Source: Dactylellina haptotyla (Eukaryota > Ascomycota > Orbiliomycetes > Orbiliales > Orbiliaceae). Taken from it: a stretch of 64,000 nucleotides of DNA. The position numbers and the translations under genes were made by a program. Within the stretch, counting starts at the first letter, position 1; every line of letters begins with the position of its first letter. Of the stretch, positions 1 to 11,495 are shown piece by piece. The notes under the pieces were generated by a model. That model made no database searches. It worked only from the letters and a program-made list of their open reading frames with translations, and was not told the origin of the DNA. Location: NCBI GenBank assembly GCA_031310005.1, contig CM062383.1:2480001-2544000 (forward strand), in the 5' to 3' direction.

Positions 1-121
1 ACTCTTGCCTAGGTTATGCCGGTTCTTGCGGGGGGAAGAGGGGAACCTAGCATAGGACTGTCAAGATTCGACGATTATTGATTACCATGGACCTCTGTTG
101 GAGATTTGATTTTGGATATTG

Positions 122-191
122 GAGGTCTAGACAATTGGATTTCGAATGAAGGGCTAACATTGCGATTTTTTGAGGATTCAATCTAGACCTC
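122..191. repeat. Inverted repeat in the uS11 leader
   Basis: Two perfect 10-bp arms, GAGGTCTAGA at 122-131 and its reverse complement at 182-191, enclose a 50-nt loop. The right arm ends 22 nt before the uS11 start codon. The loop holds a branch-site-like GGCTAAC and a T-rich run, and the right arm contains TAG, so this may instead be the end of a 5'UTR intron. Either reading is inference. The rest of 1-213 shows no gene. Confidence 0.5.
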
Positions 192-213
192 TAACCCACC
201 TCACATCACAACC

Positions 214-815
<602 letters not shown>

Positions 816-1749
816 GCGGTGGAATTTCTCGGTTGTCTTTTTGTTCTCTCGTCCTGCTGCCGTTTGTTCGCCATACCTTCTACCTGTGCAATATTTTCCT
901 TTTTCATTATACTCCGGGGGGTTCTTATTTCGACACACAACCACACACTACTTTTGACGCCAACGACTGCAGCCCACTCTGACGAAATGTAGACTCTTTT
1001 TGCATTGTCTCTCTCCAGCCGATTATTCACTTGACCCTCCACCTCTCTTCTTCCGCCTTTTTTTTTAATGTCGAAAAGTGGGGCTGCAGAAATTTATATA
1101 TGTAGTAATGACACATGCTACTTCCTTGCATATATATACACACATAATGGAAACGCGGCGTTCTCATTCTTTTTGCAATTCCGTGATCAGACAGACCGGC
1201 AAACTGTGAAACAGGCAATGTTCATGCGGCCGAGATCTTGTAATTAAATTCTATATATGAACGAATAAACCGGTCCGTGTAATATTAAGCTCCGATTGAG
1301 GTTAGACGCCGGCGGAGTGCGCTTTTTCGGCTGGCTGTCGTCGAACGGGCGTTCACCTGGCAACGGGTTTGGCAGGCGGCCGTTTGGTGCGTCCCAACCT
1401 CCCCGCGCAGACTCCCACCAACAACGTACACACAACGCCAACACCACCACAACCTCAATCACGTTCGAATTTGGTTATAATATCTCTCTAGTCCACCCGC
1501 CAACCTGCTGCCTAGCTAGCTGCTATCGAGAGTTCGAGCTGCCATGCCCTCGTAGACAGTCGGGCATATATACGCTTCCCCCCAACCAATGCCTCTTTAC
1601 CGTTGACCGGCCGTGCGTGTTTTGGTTGCGATCGTTTCCCCAAATATTATCCTCCCTAGATCACCGGAACGGGGACGTGCTTCAACTCTGCCCCTGTCAG
1701 TATTCCGTAGCAGAGCACCGTTCCGCCGAGTTTCTCATTCCTCGACAGC
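816..1749. other. Intergenic: uS11 3' region and next promoter
   Basis: No gene seen. The first part is the uS11 3' region with an A/T-rich stretch and a run of nine T near 1060. The rest is C/T-rich leader-like DNA upstream of the coiled-coil gene. Open frames here are short and unlike any protein family. Confidence 0.5.
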
Positions 1750-3159
1750 ATGGGTAAATATATTCTCCTTTTTGGGCTTCTACTCTCGGTTCATTTCTTA
1801 TAGCTATGTGCATGGGTTAACGGATGTCGTCCGCCAGCCGACCTCGAGGAGCCTCTCTACCCTGCGCTCCCGCAGCAGCCAGTGACCACCCCGCCGCCCT
1901 CTACCAACCTGATCACACCGTCGACGACAAAGGACGCCGAGCAGAGAGTCTCCCGGTCACCTCTGACACCCTTCAAAGATGACGCCCCCGTCAAGCTCTC
2001 CGAAGACCTCACCAAATCACCCCTCCCACCTCTCCCCTTTACCGCCACCACCGTGACTCCAGATCCCACACCACGCCTCCCCACCACCTCCGCCAAAAAC
2101 GACATCCTCGCCTCACCGCTCCAGACGGCGAGCACACCCATCCCGCTCCTCTCTGCCGCCGAAATCGCCACCCTCTCCCCCACAACCCTCCGCGAGCAAC
2201 TCACAATCTCGCAATCCCACATCTCCACCCTACAACGTGTATCCGAAGAATCTCGCGCCGCAGCCCGGCACTGGATGCTCCAGCACAAAATGCTAGAAAC
2301 AGACTACACCAACGAGAAACACCGGTACGAAGTTGAAATCGCGCTCTCGAAACGAGAGGTCGAAGTCCTCCGCGGGTACGACAGCAGACGGGGCTCCAGC
2401 GGGACAGGGCCAGGTGGGAGCGCGAAGAACAGCTTCACAGGCGAGGAAGATCTATCCACTACGAACGAGAAACTGCGGGAACGGCTCGCCAGTGCGAAGA
2501 ACGTGATATTGGAGGAGCGAGCGGCCAAGAAGGATCTCGAGGATATGGTTGAGCGGTTGAAGAAGCGGATAAGAGATAACAGAAAACATGATAATATGGT
2601 AGATAGAGCTATATTGCATGTTGAGGCGAGCAGGGGGTTGAAGAGGAGTGAGTCGGGTATGTCGACGTTGAGTCAAGATGGATTAGCGGCGCTTGGAGAA
2701 GTTGCTAGCCAAGTGCTCATGGAGCAGGAGGCGAGGCAAGGGACACCGAGGAAGAATATGCAGGGCTCGCAGCAACGGGGTACTTTGGTGTCACCTATTG
2801 AAATGGGGACGGCATCGGCGGCGGGTACACCGGCGAAGAAGAAGAGAAGAAGAAAGAGTAGGGATTCTACCATCTCTGCGAGTGATGGGGAGGCTCCGAC
2901 AGTGGTCAACACGCCAGCGAGGAAGGTACATAGAAAGGAGAGTGGTATATTATCCGCCGCCATCACTGGGAGCCCTGGCACCCCGAAGAAAGCGAGGATA
3001 GGCAGCGCAGCTGCGACGCCAAGAAGTGTCAAGAAGAAGATAAGCACTGGGAAGATCGGAGGGAAGAGCCCGCTAGTGGGCGTTGTAGAACAAGCGCCAG
3101 ACCCAAGAGAGGCTTTTGCCGGGGCAGCATTAAGATACGCTGAAGGAGACGGGACATGA
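1750..3159 (+). CDS. Coiled-coil protein with basic nuclear-type tail, unknown function
   Basis: The coding start is split. ATGG (1750-1753) joins across an 84-nt intron (1754-1837, donor GTAAAT, branch GGGTTAACG) to 1838-3159, giving 441 aa beginning MADLEEPLYPALPQQP. This start was chosen because no other upstream ATG stays open. Residues 1-110 are Pro/Thr/Ser-rich with SPLTP-type sites. About 115-260 form a charged coiled coil (LREQLTISQSHISTLQRV, then EKHRYEVEIALSKREVEVL and KKDLEDMVERLKKRIRDN). The C-terminal third is low-complexity, with KKKRRRKSR as a likely nuclear signal and several TP/SP sites. I do not recognise the family; a nuclear, chromatin or spindle-associated role is only a guess. 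Confidence 0.8.
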
Positions 3160-4768
3160 TGTGTCGAAAGACGACAGAAAGATTGAACGAGTGTCTTGAT
3201 TACTATGTATATATTATGACGACATATGTTTTGATATTTACGGTGTTTTTTTTCTGATGCTATGTGGGATATCTGGAGTTTTCTTTTTCATGACCCTAAT
3301 TTCTTTAATGTATGTAGCTTCTTTTATCTATTTCGGTGCGATATATATATCTGCTATCACTCCCAATTAGTATGTTGTGTCTATGATATAAGCCACCTAA
3401 AACGCCACCGACAAGCCTCGAGTTGGATAGAGCACCAGACCAAAACCCTAGGCTATGCACACTGTGACACAATCGATTTGAAAGTGGCCCACTGCGAGTT
3501 TGAGCTCTCACATTCCGCCATTCTGCACGTACGCGTCCATCTACCAATCGGGTCACATTATAAGCTTCCGTACCTACATCACCATTACTTCAAGAACCCT
3601 ACAAGCCTGAATCTAGATCAGAGCCATGTATTCACGTTGCACTCACACCTACTGGGTTGCTGAGCCCAAGACAAAAAATGCCGCAACAAATCTGAGCTGA
3701 AGGACTAGTTTTAACTTGAAATGGGAACTCTTGCTAGCAATTGAGAACCCGGATTGCGAGATCGTGATTGCTCCAACCACCCTGTTTGGCCTGGTTGCGG
3801 GTTTTCTCGATTTTCGATTCGCGAGTCCCTCCGCAGATCCTAACCTCCGCCGCGGCCCACCCCGCAGCAAAACCTTCTGCTCATTCCCTGGCATGGGTTT
3901 AGTGCGAGCGGATCTACCCAGCTCGCGAGCTGAAGAGATGGATCACGGAACAGAAAAATTCTCCGATAGGGACTAGTTCTGACATCGTGTAGTATATGAA
4001 TCAAGATTTTCGAAAGCCATCCGTATACTTTGAGCTAACTGGGCTAATTTGCGCTCGGCACTACGCTCAAGGACGCGACCCCCAGCGCACGCTAATGATA
4101 TCAAGATATGCGAGTGCCTTCTAACGCAGCATTGGTTAGAACCATGGCGATGAAATTTCGAAATAATGGCAATTTTAATCGAAAAGCCTATTGAATTATC
4201 ATTTTCTCAACCATGCCTAAATTTCTGCTGGGCATGGCTAACTGGTCGTTTCCTCCTCGGTCTTTTCGCACATGCATTGCATATATGCATATGCAGGTGA
4301 CAGATTCTACATCCGTACACGGGTGAAACGAAGCCAGGAGTATTTTCCGCAGAGTTAAATTACGAGAAGGAAGCTACGTAGCCTTGCAGAGGTTTCAATC
4401 GCTTGCGAAACCACGTTTACGTTACTAGAATGTCTGATATACCGTTCTTTTAATTACCTTGCACCCGGGGATATCGAGATGTTTATAATCCATGGAAGAT
4501 GAAAAGAAAAGTAGCATTCCGGAAACCGCTGGTAGTGCAAGACAGGCTAGCGAATGAAATCATGGCGGCACCGAACGAAGACGAATGTAGTACACGCAGA
4601 TCTATATGCAGGTGGTGTGGGAGTTGGCATTGTCCGATCTATGACGAGGTGGGAAACGTAGCTACAAAAAGCCCAGGACGGGACGTATGTAAAGAATAGC
4701 GTTCCAATTCACCCCCCACACTGCAATATCCAGTAGCTGCGAGAATATAACACTTCCATCATATCAGC
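3160..4768. other. Intergenic, no gene seen
   Basis: About 1.6 kb between two genes on the same strand. Open frames near 3262-3663 and 3716-3976 have odd composition (His/Cys/Phe-rich or unstructured), no recognisable motif and no clear splice partners. The last 300 bases are presumably the promoter of the decarboxylase gene. Confidence 0.5.
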
Positions 4769-6275
4769 ATGCGTTCGTCCCCGGTAGAACCCCCCTCGCC
4801 AACGGACGTTGCTATCGCTAAGCACATAAAGTCCATCAACCACTCGGATTGCGAGCTCTACGGCGAAGATGGATTCTGGGTATTCGACCTGGATATCGTT
4901 CGGCATCAATTGGTCAGGTGGAAAAAGCACCTACCGCTCGTTCGGCCATTTTATGGTAACTAACTCCTCTCTACTATCATCTGCGATCAACTCAAAGATC
5001 AATCGACAATGTTAACACATATGTATAGCTGTAAAATGCAACCCGACCCCTCGCCTGCTCTCCCTCCTCGCGGAGCCATCGTACAACCTCGGTTTCGACT
5101 GCGCCACTCATGGCGAGATATCACAGATCCTCTCACTCTCCGTACCCTCGGAGAACATCATCTACGCGAACCCCTGTAAAGCACCCAGCCACATCCGCTA
5201 CGCATCCAAAGTCAGCGTTAGGAAGATGACGTTCGACAATGCGACGGAGCTGTATAAGATCAAAACGTACTTTCCAGACGCGCAGTGCGTGCTACGGATT
5301 AAAGTTAGCGCGGAGGGGTGTTCGCAGGGGAGTGAAGAGACCGAGGTGGGCAAGCCGATGTATGAGTTGAGTAAGAAGTATGGAGTTACATTGGACGGAG
5401 CGAGGGAGATATTAACGCTCGCGAAGAAGCTGGGTGTGGATGTTATCGGGTTGGCGTTCCATGTTGGGTCTGGGCAGAGGGATCATAGGTCGTATGTGCA
5501 TCATATGGTGGAGGCGAGGAGGATCTGGGATATTGCTGCGGAGGTCGGGTATGATTTTACCTTATTAGATATTGGCGGTGGGTTTATGGATGAGAATTTT
5601 GAGGCAGCAGCGGAAACAATTTGTAAGGCGCTAGAGATGGAGTTTGGAGATTCGCTAAGAAAGGAGAGGATGGAAGTTATTGCGGAGCCTGGGAGGTATA
5701 TTTGTTCACCAGCATTTGCGTTGGCGACTAGTGTCATCGCTGTGAGAGAGGAAGGAGAGGAGAGCTCGGGGAAGAGAATGGTATATCTGGCGGATGGTAT
5801 ATACTCGAGGATTAACCCGGCAATGTGGCCAGGCGAACTCATGACGATGCCGGTGGCGGTAAGAGGGAAGCGGATGAAATTGATACCGAGGACCAGCCGA
5901 GCCTCTCCGCCGAGGAGCTCCGCAAGTAGCGACAGCGGAATCGAAATTGAAGAGAAGGAACAACAGTTGGAAGATAGCGAGGGCATGGAGATGCAAGGTG
6001 AGCTACAGGAGTACTCGCTCTGGGGACCTACCTGCGACTGCGGGGACGTGGTACTAGAAAGTGGTTGGTATCCGAAAGGAATTGAGATTGGAGACTGGTT
6101 TGTTTTCAAACGTCTAGGAGGTAAGAATTATAACTCCTTTCCTGTTATTTTGAGTAGTTTCGAACAAGGAAGCTAATAGAGAGCAGCATACGCGATTAAT
6201 ATGGGGAATACTTTCAACGGCTTCGGAACAGAAACCAAGCTATATTGTATCAACGAAGAACTCGTTAACAAATAA
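4769..6275 (+). CDS. Ornithine-decarboxylase-family PLP enzyme (atypical paralogue)
   Basis: Fold type III PLP decarboxylase of the ODC/ADC group. Canonical ODC makes putrescine, the first step of polyamine synthesis, in the cytosol. Exons are 4769-4955, 5029-6120 and 6187-6275, giving 455 aa. Kept features: the PLP lysine in FYAVKCNP (Lys65), GFDCATHGEI, IIYANPCK, FHVGSG (His207), LDIGGGF (245-247), EPGRY (Glu282), WGPTCD (Cys398-Asp399, the second-subunit residues), GAY (Tyr428) and NTFNGF. Changed: the usual specificity segment ending in an aromatic-Asp-His (Asp332 in human ODC) is here DGIYSRINPAMWPGE (318-332), so that Asp is absent and a Glu lies nearby. A Ser/Glu-rich insertion fills about 353-385. 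Substrate could be ornithine, lysine, arginine or another amino acid. Confidence 0.88.
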
Positions 6276-6618
6276 TACACCCATAATGTAATATATACAC
6301 TCCTACTTATTTTTAAACAATCTTAAAAGTTATAAATAAAAGAACTCTCTTGATTACAATTACTGCAAAATATCTCTTTATTAATACCCTAGCTGCTAGC
6401 TTTGGATTGCTGGACTAGGTTGAAAGAAAGGCTGCGTTGTAATGTTGCAGAAAACCGCGTTGCCCTGCAACCTTGCCCTTCCACGCGATCCTGGCACCCA
6501 GTCTTGTACCTAGGTACAAGACTGCCTGGCACCTCTCAATTCAACCGCGAAACAACCAGCAGCTGCGACCCCCCACCGCTAACCGCGATATATATGATAT
6601 ATCCTCACCGCTTTCACA
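6276..6618. other. Intergenic: decarboxylase 3' end and Med27 promoter
   Basis: A/T-rich 3' region up to about 6390, then the Med27 upstream region, which contains the 26-bp palindrome described separately. No gene seen. Confidence 0.5.
6499..6524. repeat. Perfect 26-bp palindrome
   Basis: CAGTCTTGTACCT is followed directly by its exact reverse complement with no spacer. The palindrome is flanked on both sides by CTGGCACC, in direct orientation. It lies 94 nt upstream of the Med27 start. Half of it recurs at 16290-16303 and a degenerate version at 62836-62859. It could be a collapsed pair of terminal inverted repeats or a binding site for a dimeric factor. Confidence 0.9.
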
Positions 6619-7921
6619 ATGGCCGTTGACTCTAAACCCGTCATCAAGCCTCAAAATGGCACCTCTCTTCTCGCCGATGGCTCAGTCGTCCCGGGTCCCG
6701 CGGGCACGACCACGAACCCCGAAGACTCGGAAACCACAGAAGAAACAACCCTAGTCTCCGCCCTCTCCCTGCTCAACCAGATGCACCAGAAGCTCACCCT
6801 CCTCCGCGAATCGATCCCGCACATGGTTCAACCGATCATGAAAGCGTCGAGCTACCCGACCCCCGAAAGGCTGTTCGACGACTTCTCAAAGCGCACGTTG
6901 AAGGCGTCTGAAGACCTGGTGGATTTCACCACGCTTGTCAGCGACGGTAAATGGGTGTTTGAGAAGGCGACGGCGAGTAGACGGGATAATGGGGATAACG
7001 GGGAGGTGAAGCGGTGGAAGAGTAGTGCGCCTGTGCCGCATTATTTGAAGGACCTAATAGATGCGGGAGGGAGTGGGTCTTCTGCCAAAGACGGGGAGGC
7101 GAAAAAGAAGGAAGAGGAAGAGAGGAAGAGGAGGGAGGCGGAGAAAGATAAAGAGCGGGAGGTGGAGATCGAAGAAGTGAAAGTGATGGAAAGCGAGGAG
7201 ACACGGAAGGGGATAGTTGAGGTGTTTAAGAAGGAGCATACCGATTTGCAGGTTACATATGAAGACGATGGGAAGACGATTAAGGTAAAAATACACCAAA
7301 CCGCTTCTGCCTCTCTTTCGGGTCTATGGGGTTGCTAATTATTTGAATAGATTGCGCTGCCGAAGGCTCTGAACCTCACATTTTCAGTTGAGATCCCGGA
7401 TGCTTCCGCAGAGTCGAATCGATACCCCGTCACGCTGCCTGCGTCTTCGTACCTACATATATTGATACTTCGAAGTGTCACTACAAGACCGAACGCCGGT
7501 AGTTTGAAGTACCTTCTTGTATGTACTGTTACTTACTTTAAGTTGAATGCGTAGATACATCTAACATTGGTTCTAGGATATGATTGCTACATATCAGACA
7601 ATCTATAAGACTAAATGCAGCAAGTGCAACAAGCTGACATTTGGCCCAAAAGCGGATCTGCCGGTTGTACGCCGTCTCAAACGTACGGTCAAAGTGATTA
7701 AAAAAGAGAAAAAAGACGAGGAAGACGCCAAAGACGGCGACAAGATGGATACGAGTGCGGATGGCAAGGCGAAAGATAAAGCGGTGGCAGACAAGGACGA
7801 CAAAGGCAAGGCCGCTCAAAATGAGAAATCCAAAGAAGGAAGCGATACCGCGGACGATGATGGGGAAGTTGAACTCATCGAGGAATTCTGGGTCGCTTAC
7901 CATGAGAGCTGCGTCAACTAA
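6619..7921 (+). CDS. med27: Mediator complex subunit 27 (Med27)
   Basis: Tail-module subunit of Mediator, linking transcription factors to RNA polymerase II in the nucleus. Exons are 6619-7284, 7351-7518 and 7577-7921, giving 392 aa. The N-terminal helical region includes LVSALSLLNQMHQKLTLLRES. A charged KEEEERKRREAEKDKERE helix sits near 160. A beta-rich segment follows, then the family's C-terminal zinc-type motif, which starts MIATYQTIYKTKCSKCNKLTF (CxxC) and closes with AYHESC at the very end. Between the two halves lies a Lys/Asp-rich low-complexity insertion of roughly 75 residues. The call rests on the C-terminal motif, size and order; N-terminal similarity is weak. It is tail to tail with uS9. 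Confidence 0.75.
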
Positions 7922-8378
7922 TTTGGCAGCATTCGATTGTGTTTCCGGGAAGCTTAGGACATGTAATTGTATTTATAGGATACCCTCGTGGCTTTCATAT
8001 ATCAAATCGTAATTTGATTAATAAAGTATGTAGAATCACAGATCTACGATTTAACTTTTTATTTCTTAGGAACAAGAGATTATTACGTTCAAGTCGTGAT
8101 GTATTGATTCATCTTTGAACCTCTGAAGCATGGAACCTACATTACACCCCGTGCCATAATAAAGAACAAAAAAGGAAAATAATGTGGCGGCTATTACCGA
8201 CGATGATGATGGGGGAACATAAGAAAGGAAGGGAGGAAACACGGTTCCTTTCGGTAGATAGTTACAGAGTGGTAGAGAGGATAGAAGGTTGGTAGTTGGA
8301 TGGATGAGGTTGTATATAAAAAAGGTATGTAAATAGAAAAGCCAATGCGAAAAGAACCCAAACGAGTACAGAAACAGT
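7922..8378. other. Convergent 3' ends of Med27 and uS9
   Basis: 457 bases between two stop codons facing each other, A/T-rich with AATAAA-like sequences around 8018-8030. No gene seen. Confidence 0.5.
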
Positions 8379-9141
8379 TTAACGGTAAGATTTCCTGTAG
8401 AGTCCCATGTTAGTATACTTGCTCTTCCAACAGCTTGGGTTGAAGATTGGATGATGACATACTGGTATCTGGCTCTGGCACCTGGACCACCGAACTTCTT
8501 TGGCTCACACCGTCTGTTATCGGCAACCAACAGGGATCGGTCGTACTGTAGGAGAGCAGCCTTCAACTGGTTCTTCGAGTGCTCATCGACATACTTCTGG
8601 TAGTAGGCGACAATCGACTTGGCGATAGCCTGACGGATGGCGTAGATCTGGGAAGTGTGACCACCACCGGTGACGCGAACTCGGATGTCGACGTTGGCGA
8701 ACTTGTCGAGGCCGAGAACGAGGAGGGGCTCGTAGACCTTAAATCTGAGGGTCTCTGGCTGGGCCATAGCGAGCGGCGAACCGTTGACCTTTATCAGACC
8801 CTTTCCAGCCTATATATTTTCATCCAACCAATTCCAGTCAGCATTGTTTCTTCCATCTTTGTCGTGATGTCGATAATCTCGAATATGGTGTGTCCGGCAG
8901 GATATGCGAACCTTGCAGTGGGCAACAGCAGTGGCTATAATCCAAGCAGCATCATGTTAGCAAGCTTTAATTCTCATCGTAAATATCATTCTACCCAGAG
9001 CGCTAATCATCCTCTCCACAACAACCAGCACCTCCAAGGTATTATGATATTTGATCCCTAAAAAACACACTCCAGGGCGAAAGGTGGATGCACACCTGTC
9101 TTCTTCTTGCCGAAGCATTGAACGCTCTGTGTCGTCGACAT
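8379..9141 (-). CDS. rps16: 40S ribosomal protein uS9 (RPS16), with a 23-nt internal exon
   Basis: Small-subunit head protein whose C-terminal tail reaches the decoding centre. Four exons in coding order are 9141-9096, 8934-8912, 8809-8463 and 8394-8379, giving 143 aa, the standard fungal length. The second exon has only 23 nt and encodes the conserved ATAVAHCK stretch; without it the reading frame and the family alignment both fail. Other conserved blocks are [54 protein letters not shown] and the terminal RYQKSYR split by the last intron. The introns (161, 102 and 68 nt) all have GT...AG ends. Confidence 0.97.
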
Positions 9142-11495
9142 GATGGGCGAGGATTATGTAGGGGGTTTTGTCGGAGGGAGGCGTCGTCGACGGTTGGAAG
9201 ATATCGTTGTCGGTTGGTTGGGTCGTAAATATCGAGATTGAAGTCGAGGGTGTTTAGCTTTGGGTGTTGCACTTTTCCTCCAAATTTTTGCTGGTGGTGC
9301 GAGCATGTCACGTGCAGGGCTTCTGGCGGGATCAGGGCTGAAAACCCTCCCAGACAAACACGACAACACAACAACACCGCGGCTGGCGGCTGTCGCGGAG
9401 TGTCAAACACCGCAGTTGTGTTGCGGAGGGCGTACCGACAACACACTGCTGGCTGAGGCTACGGAGGGAAAACTTGCATTGATGATGCTGGCGATCTTGG
9501 CCAATCTCACAGAAACATACAGATGCCTAGATGCAGCAGGATAATGCGATGAAACAACCCACAACTACCTAACTTGTCTATCTACTTCCACGATGTATAC
9601 CTTGCTATCCTACGCTGCTGAAGATTAAAATCGTATCGAAAGACAATCACGTTTGGAGATAATTAAATATAGAGTTGCTTGGCTTGGTTCCAGTTGCGGG
9701 GTAAACTTTCAAAACATTAGGTTCATGCATTAAAGCTTGGGCAGCATTTCCATGACAAAGAGCACATGCAACCAAAGAGGTTCTGCGTTTTCCAACCATC
9801 TTCCTTCTCCTCAGAATCTCCCGTTCCGGTCACGTCTAGATACCAGAGTTCGCATCATGAAACCTATTTGACAGGAAGCGCCAGTTCGCTTCTGTAGCTT
9901 AGCGAGTCAAGCAACCAATGCGCATAGTACCATCGTCATCCTATCATCGGCCCTCCGGTGCAGGATATCTCGGAAGCCTTATCGGCAGCTTCTTATTGAT
10001 TAGCGACTGTATCATGGGCAAATAACACACCAAAAAGTGGAGCAAGGGAGATCAATCAATCTGTCATATCAACTGCGCCGTATTATTTATTTATTATGCG
10101 TGGGATGACCGTCCGTCATCTGGGACAATTCTCTATCTATTGGGTGGGTCCGCGAAGGGTTTCTCTCTGTTCGGACGCCACACGAACTAGGTTTGAGGCA
10201 CACGACTCGCCGATTTGATTGCAAACCCAAAACACAGGCCATGTCCAGACAAGGAAGTCTGATCCGAGAAGCTCGTCGCCCCTAAGAAACGTCGACCCTG
10301 TGCGACGGTGGGCCAACCGCGATTCATGAATTTCACTAGCGGGTGGGGCACTCGATGGCGGTCTCGCATATTGCCGGGTCCGTGAGCTATCGATTGCCAA
10401 ACCAAGGCACCAAAAGTCGCCCTTCTTACGTAGTACTTGCAGCCAAAAGTACACCCGTAAATGTATTCCTTCGAGATCTCGTTCGCAATATGATTGGCAT
10501 CTGCATGTTTCTGTAGGTGCGGCCACATTTTGTAACCGAGATTTTCAGAACGCACGCAAGAAACGAAAAAAAAAAGGGTGGCACGGGAGGGTCCAAAACC
10601 ATACTGCATGATTAGATTTCAATCTAGCAGCACCGAGGTTCCCAAATGCAAAGAATGTGCAAAGTGCAAGACCAGACAGCAAAATTTTTTTTGAAACTTG
10701 AGCTTTTCGAGAAAGGATGGCCGTCCAAAGTATAACCACGATAGACTTTTGTCAATCTTCATAACCTTCAGACAGGTCGAGCCAGAAGCCAATATTGCAA
10801 ATGCAGAGTGACCCCGAACCCACCGATGTTCCATTTCAGTGTCTCGACTCGGTCCGCGCAAAGGTAAACTGGGTGACAGCATCAACAAGGTTGGAACGGG
10901 TTCGGGTACCTCCCAGCTGCTTTTAGACGGGGATTGTCTTGGTTGGGAGGGCTTCGAGGCCATCCCACACACCCAGTTGAGCAAGTCTTATCTCTCAGTC
11001 GGGCTACCCCATCCAGATCAGCAGGCACCTGCGTCCTCAAGTCCTGCTCTTTTAAATACTGGAAGCGCTGCATGTAACAGGGTCAGAGGAAGGAAAAACC
11101 AGTTCGGAGATTCCCAATTTAAAAAAATATATTTTGTGGACTGTGCGAACCCAGTCCTTTTTTTCGATTTCTGTTTCTTTCTGTATTCCTCTTTACCTGG
11201 TTCGCGATATTTGGACGAACGGGCAAGATTTCTCATCGGTACCTGCGAAAGGGCTATTATCAGTGGATCGAGATCTGGATTTCTGCGGCAGCAGGCAAGG
11301 GTCACCTCGAATCAATCAGGCTATTCCGCGAGCGGTAGTTCAACCAGCCTGTGCGCAGTAACAACAGCCGACAACACATTTCTCTACGGCGTCACGAATG
11401 CTCAGAGCCTGCGAGCTACTGAATAAGAGCGCCGTTGTCCAAAATTTTCCGAAAACCCCGTGAATCTCGAGGACCAATTGCACATAGAAGCAAAC
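9142..11495. other. Intergenic: divergent promoters of uS9 and the permease
   Basis: About 2.35 kb with no supported gene. Several overlapping frames near 9238-9544 and 10137-11426 do not resemble proteins. On the permease side, GATA motifs of the AreA type (HGATAR, read on the minus strand) lie at 10988-10993 and 11257-11262. Single matches of this kind are common by chance. Confidence 0.5.

Noticed and set aside
3262-3976. Frames of 133 and 86 codons between the coiled-coil and decarboxylase genes
   Set aside because: His/Cys/Phe-rich or featureless composition, no splice partners and no motif; likely chance.
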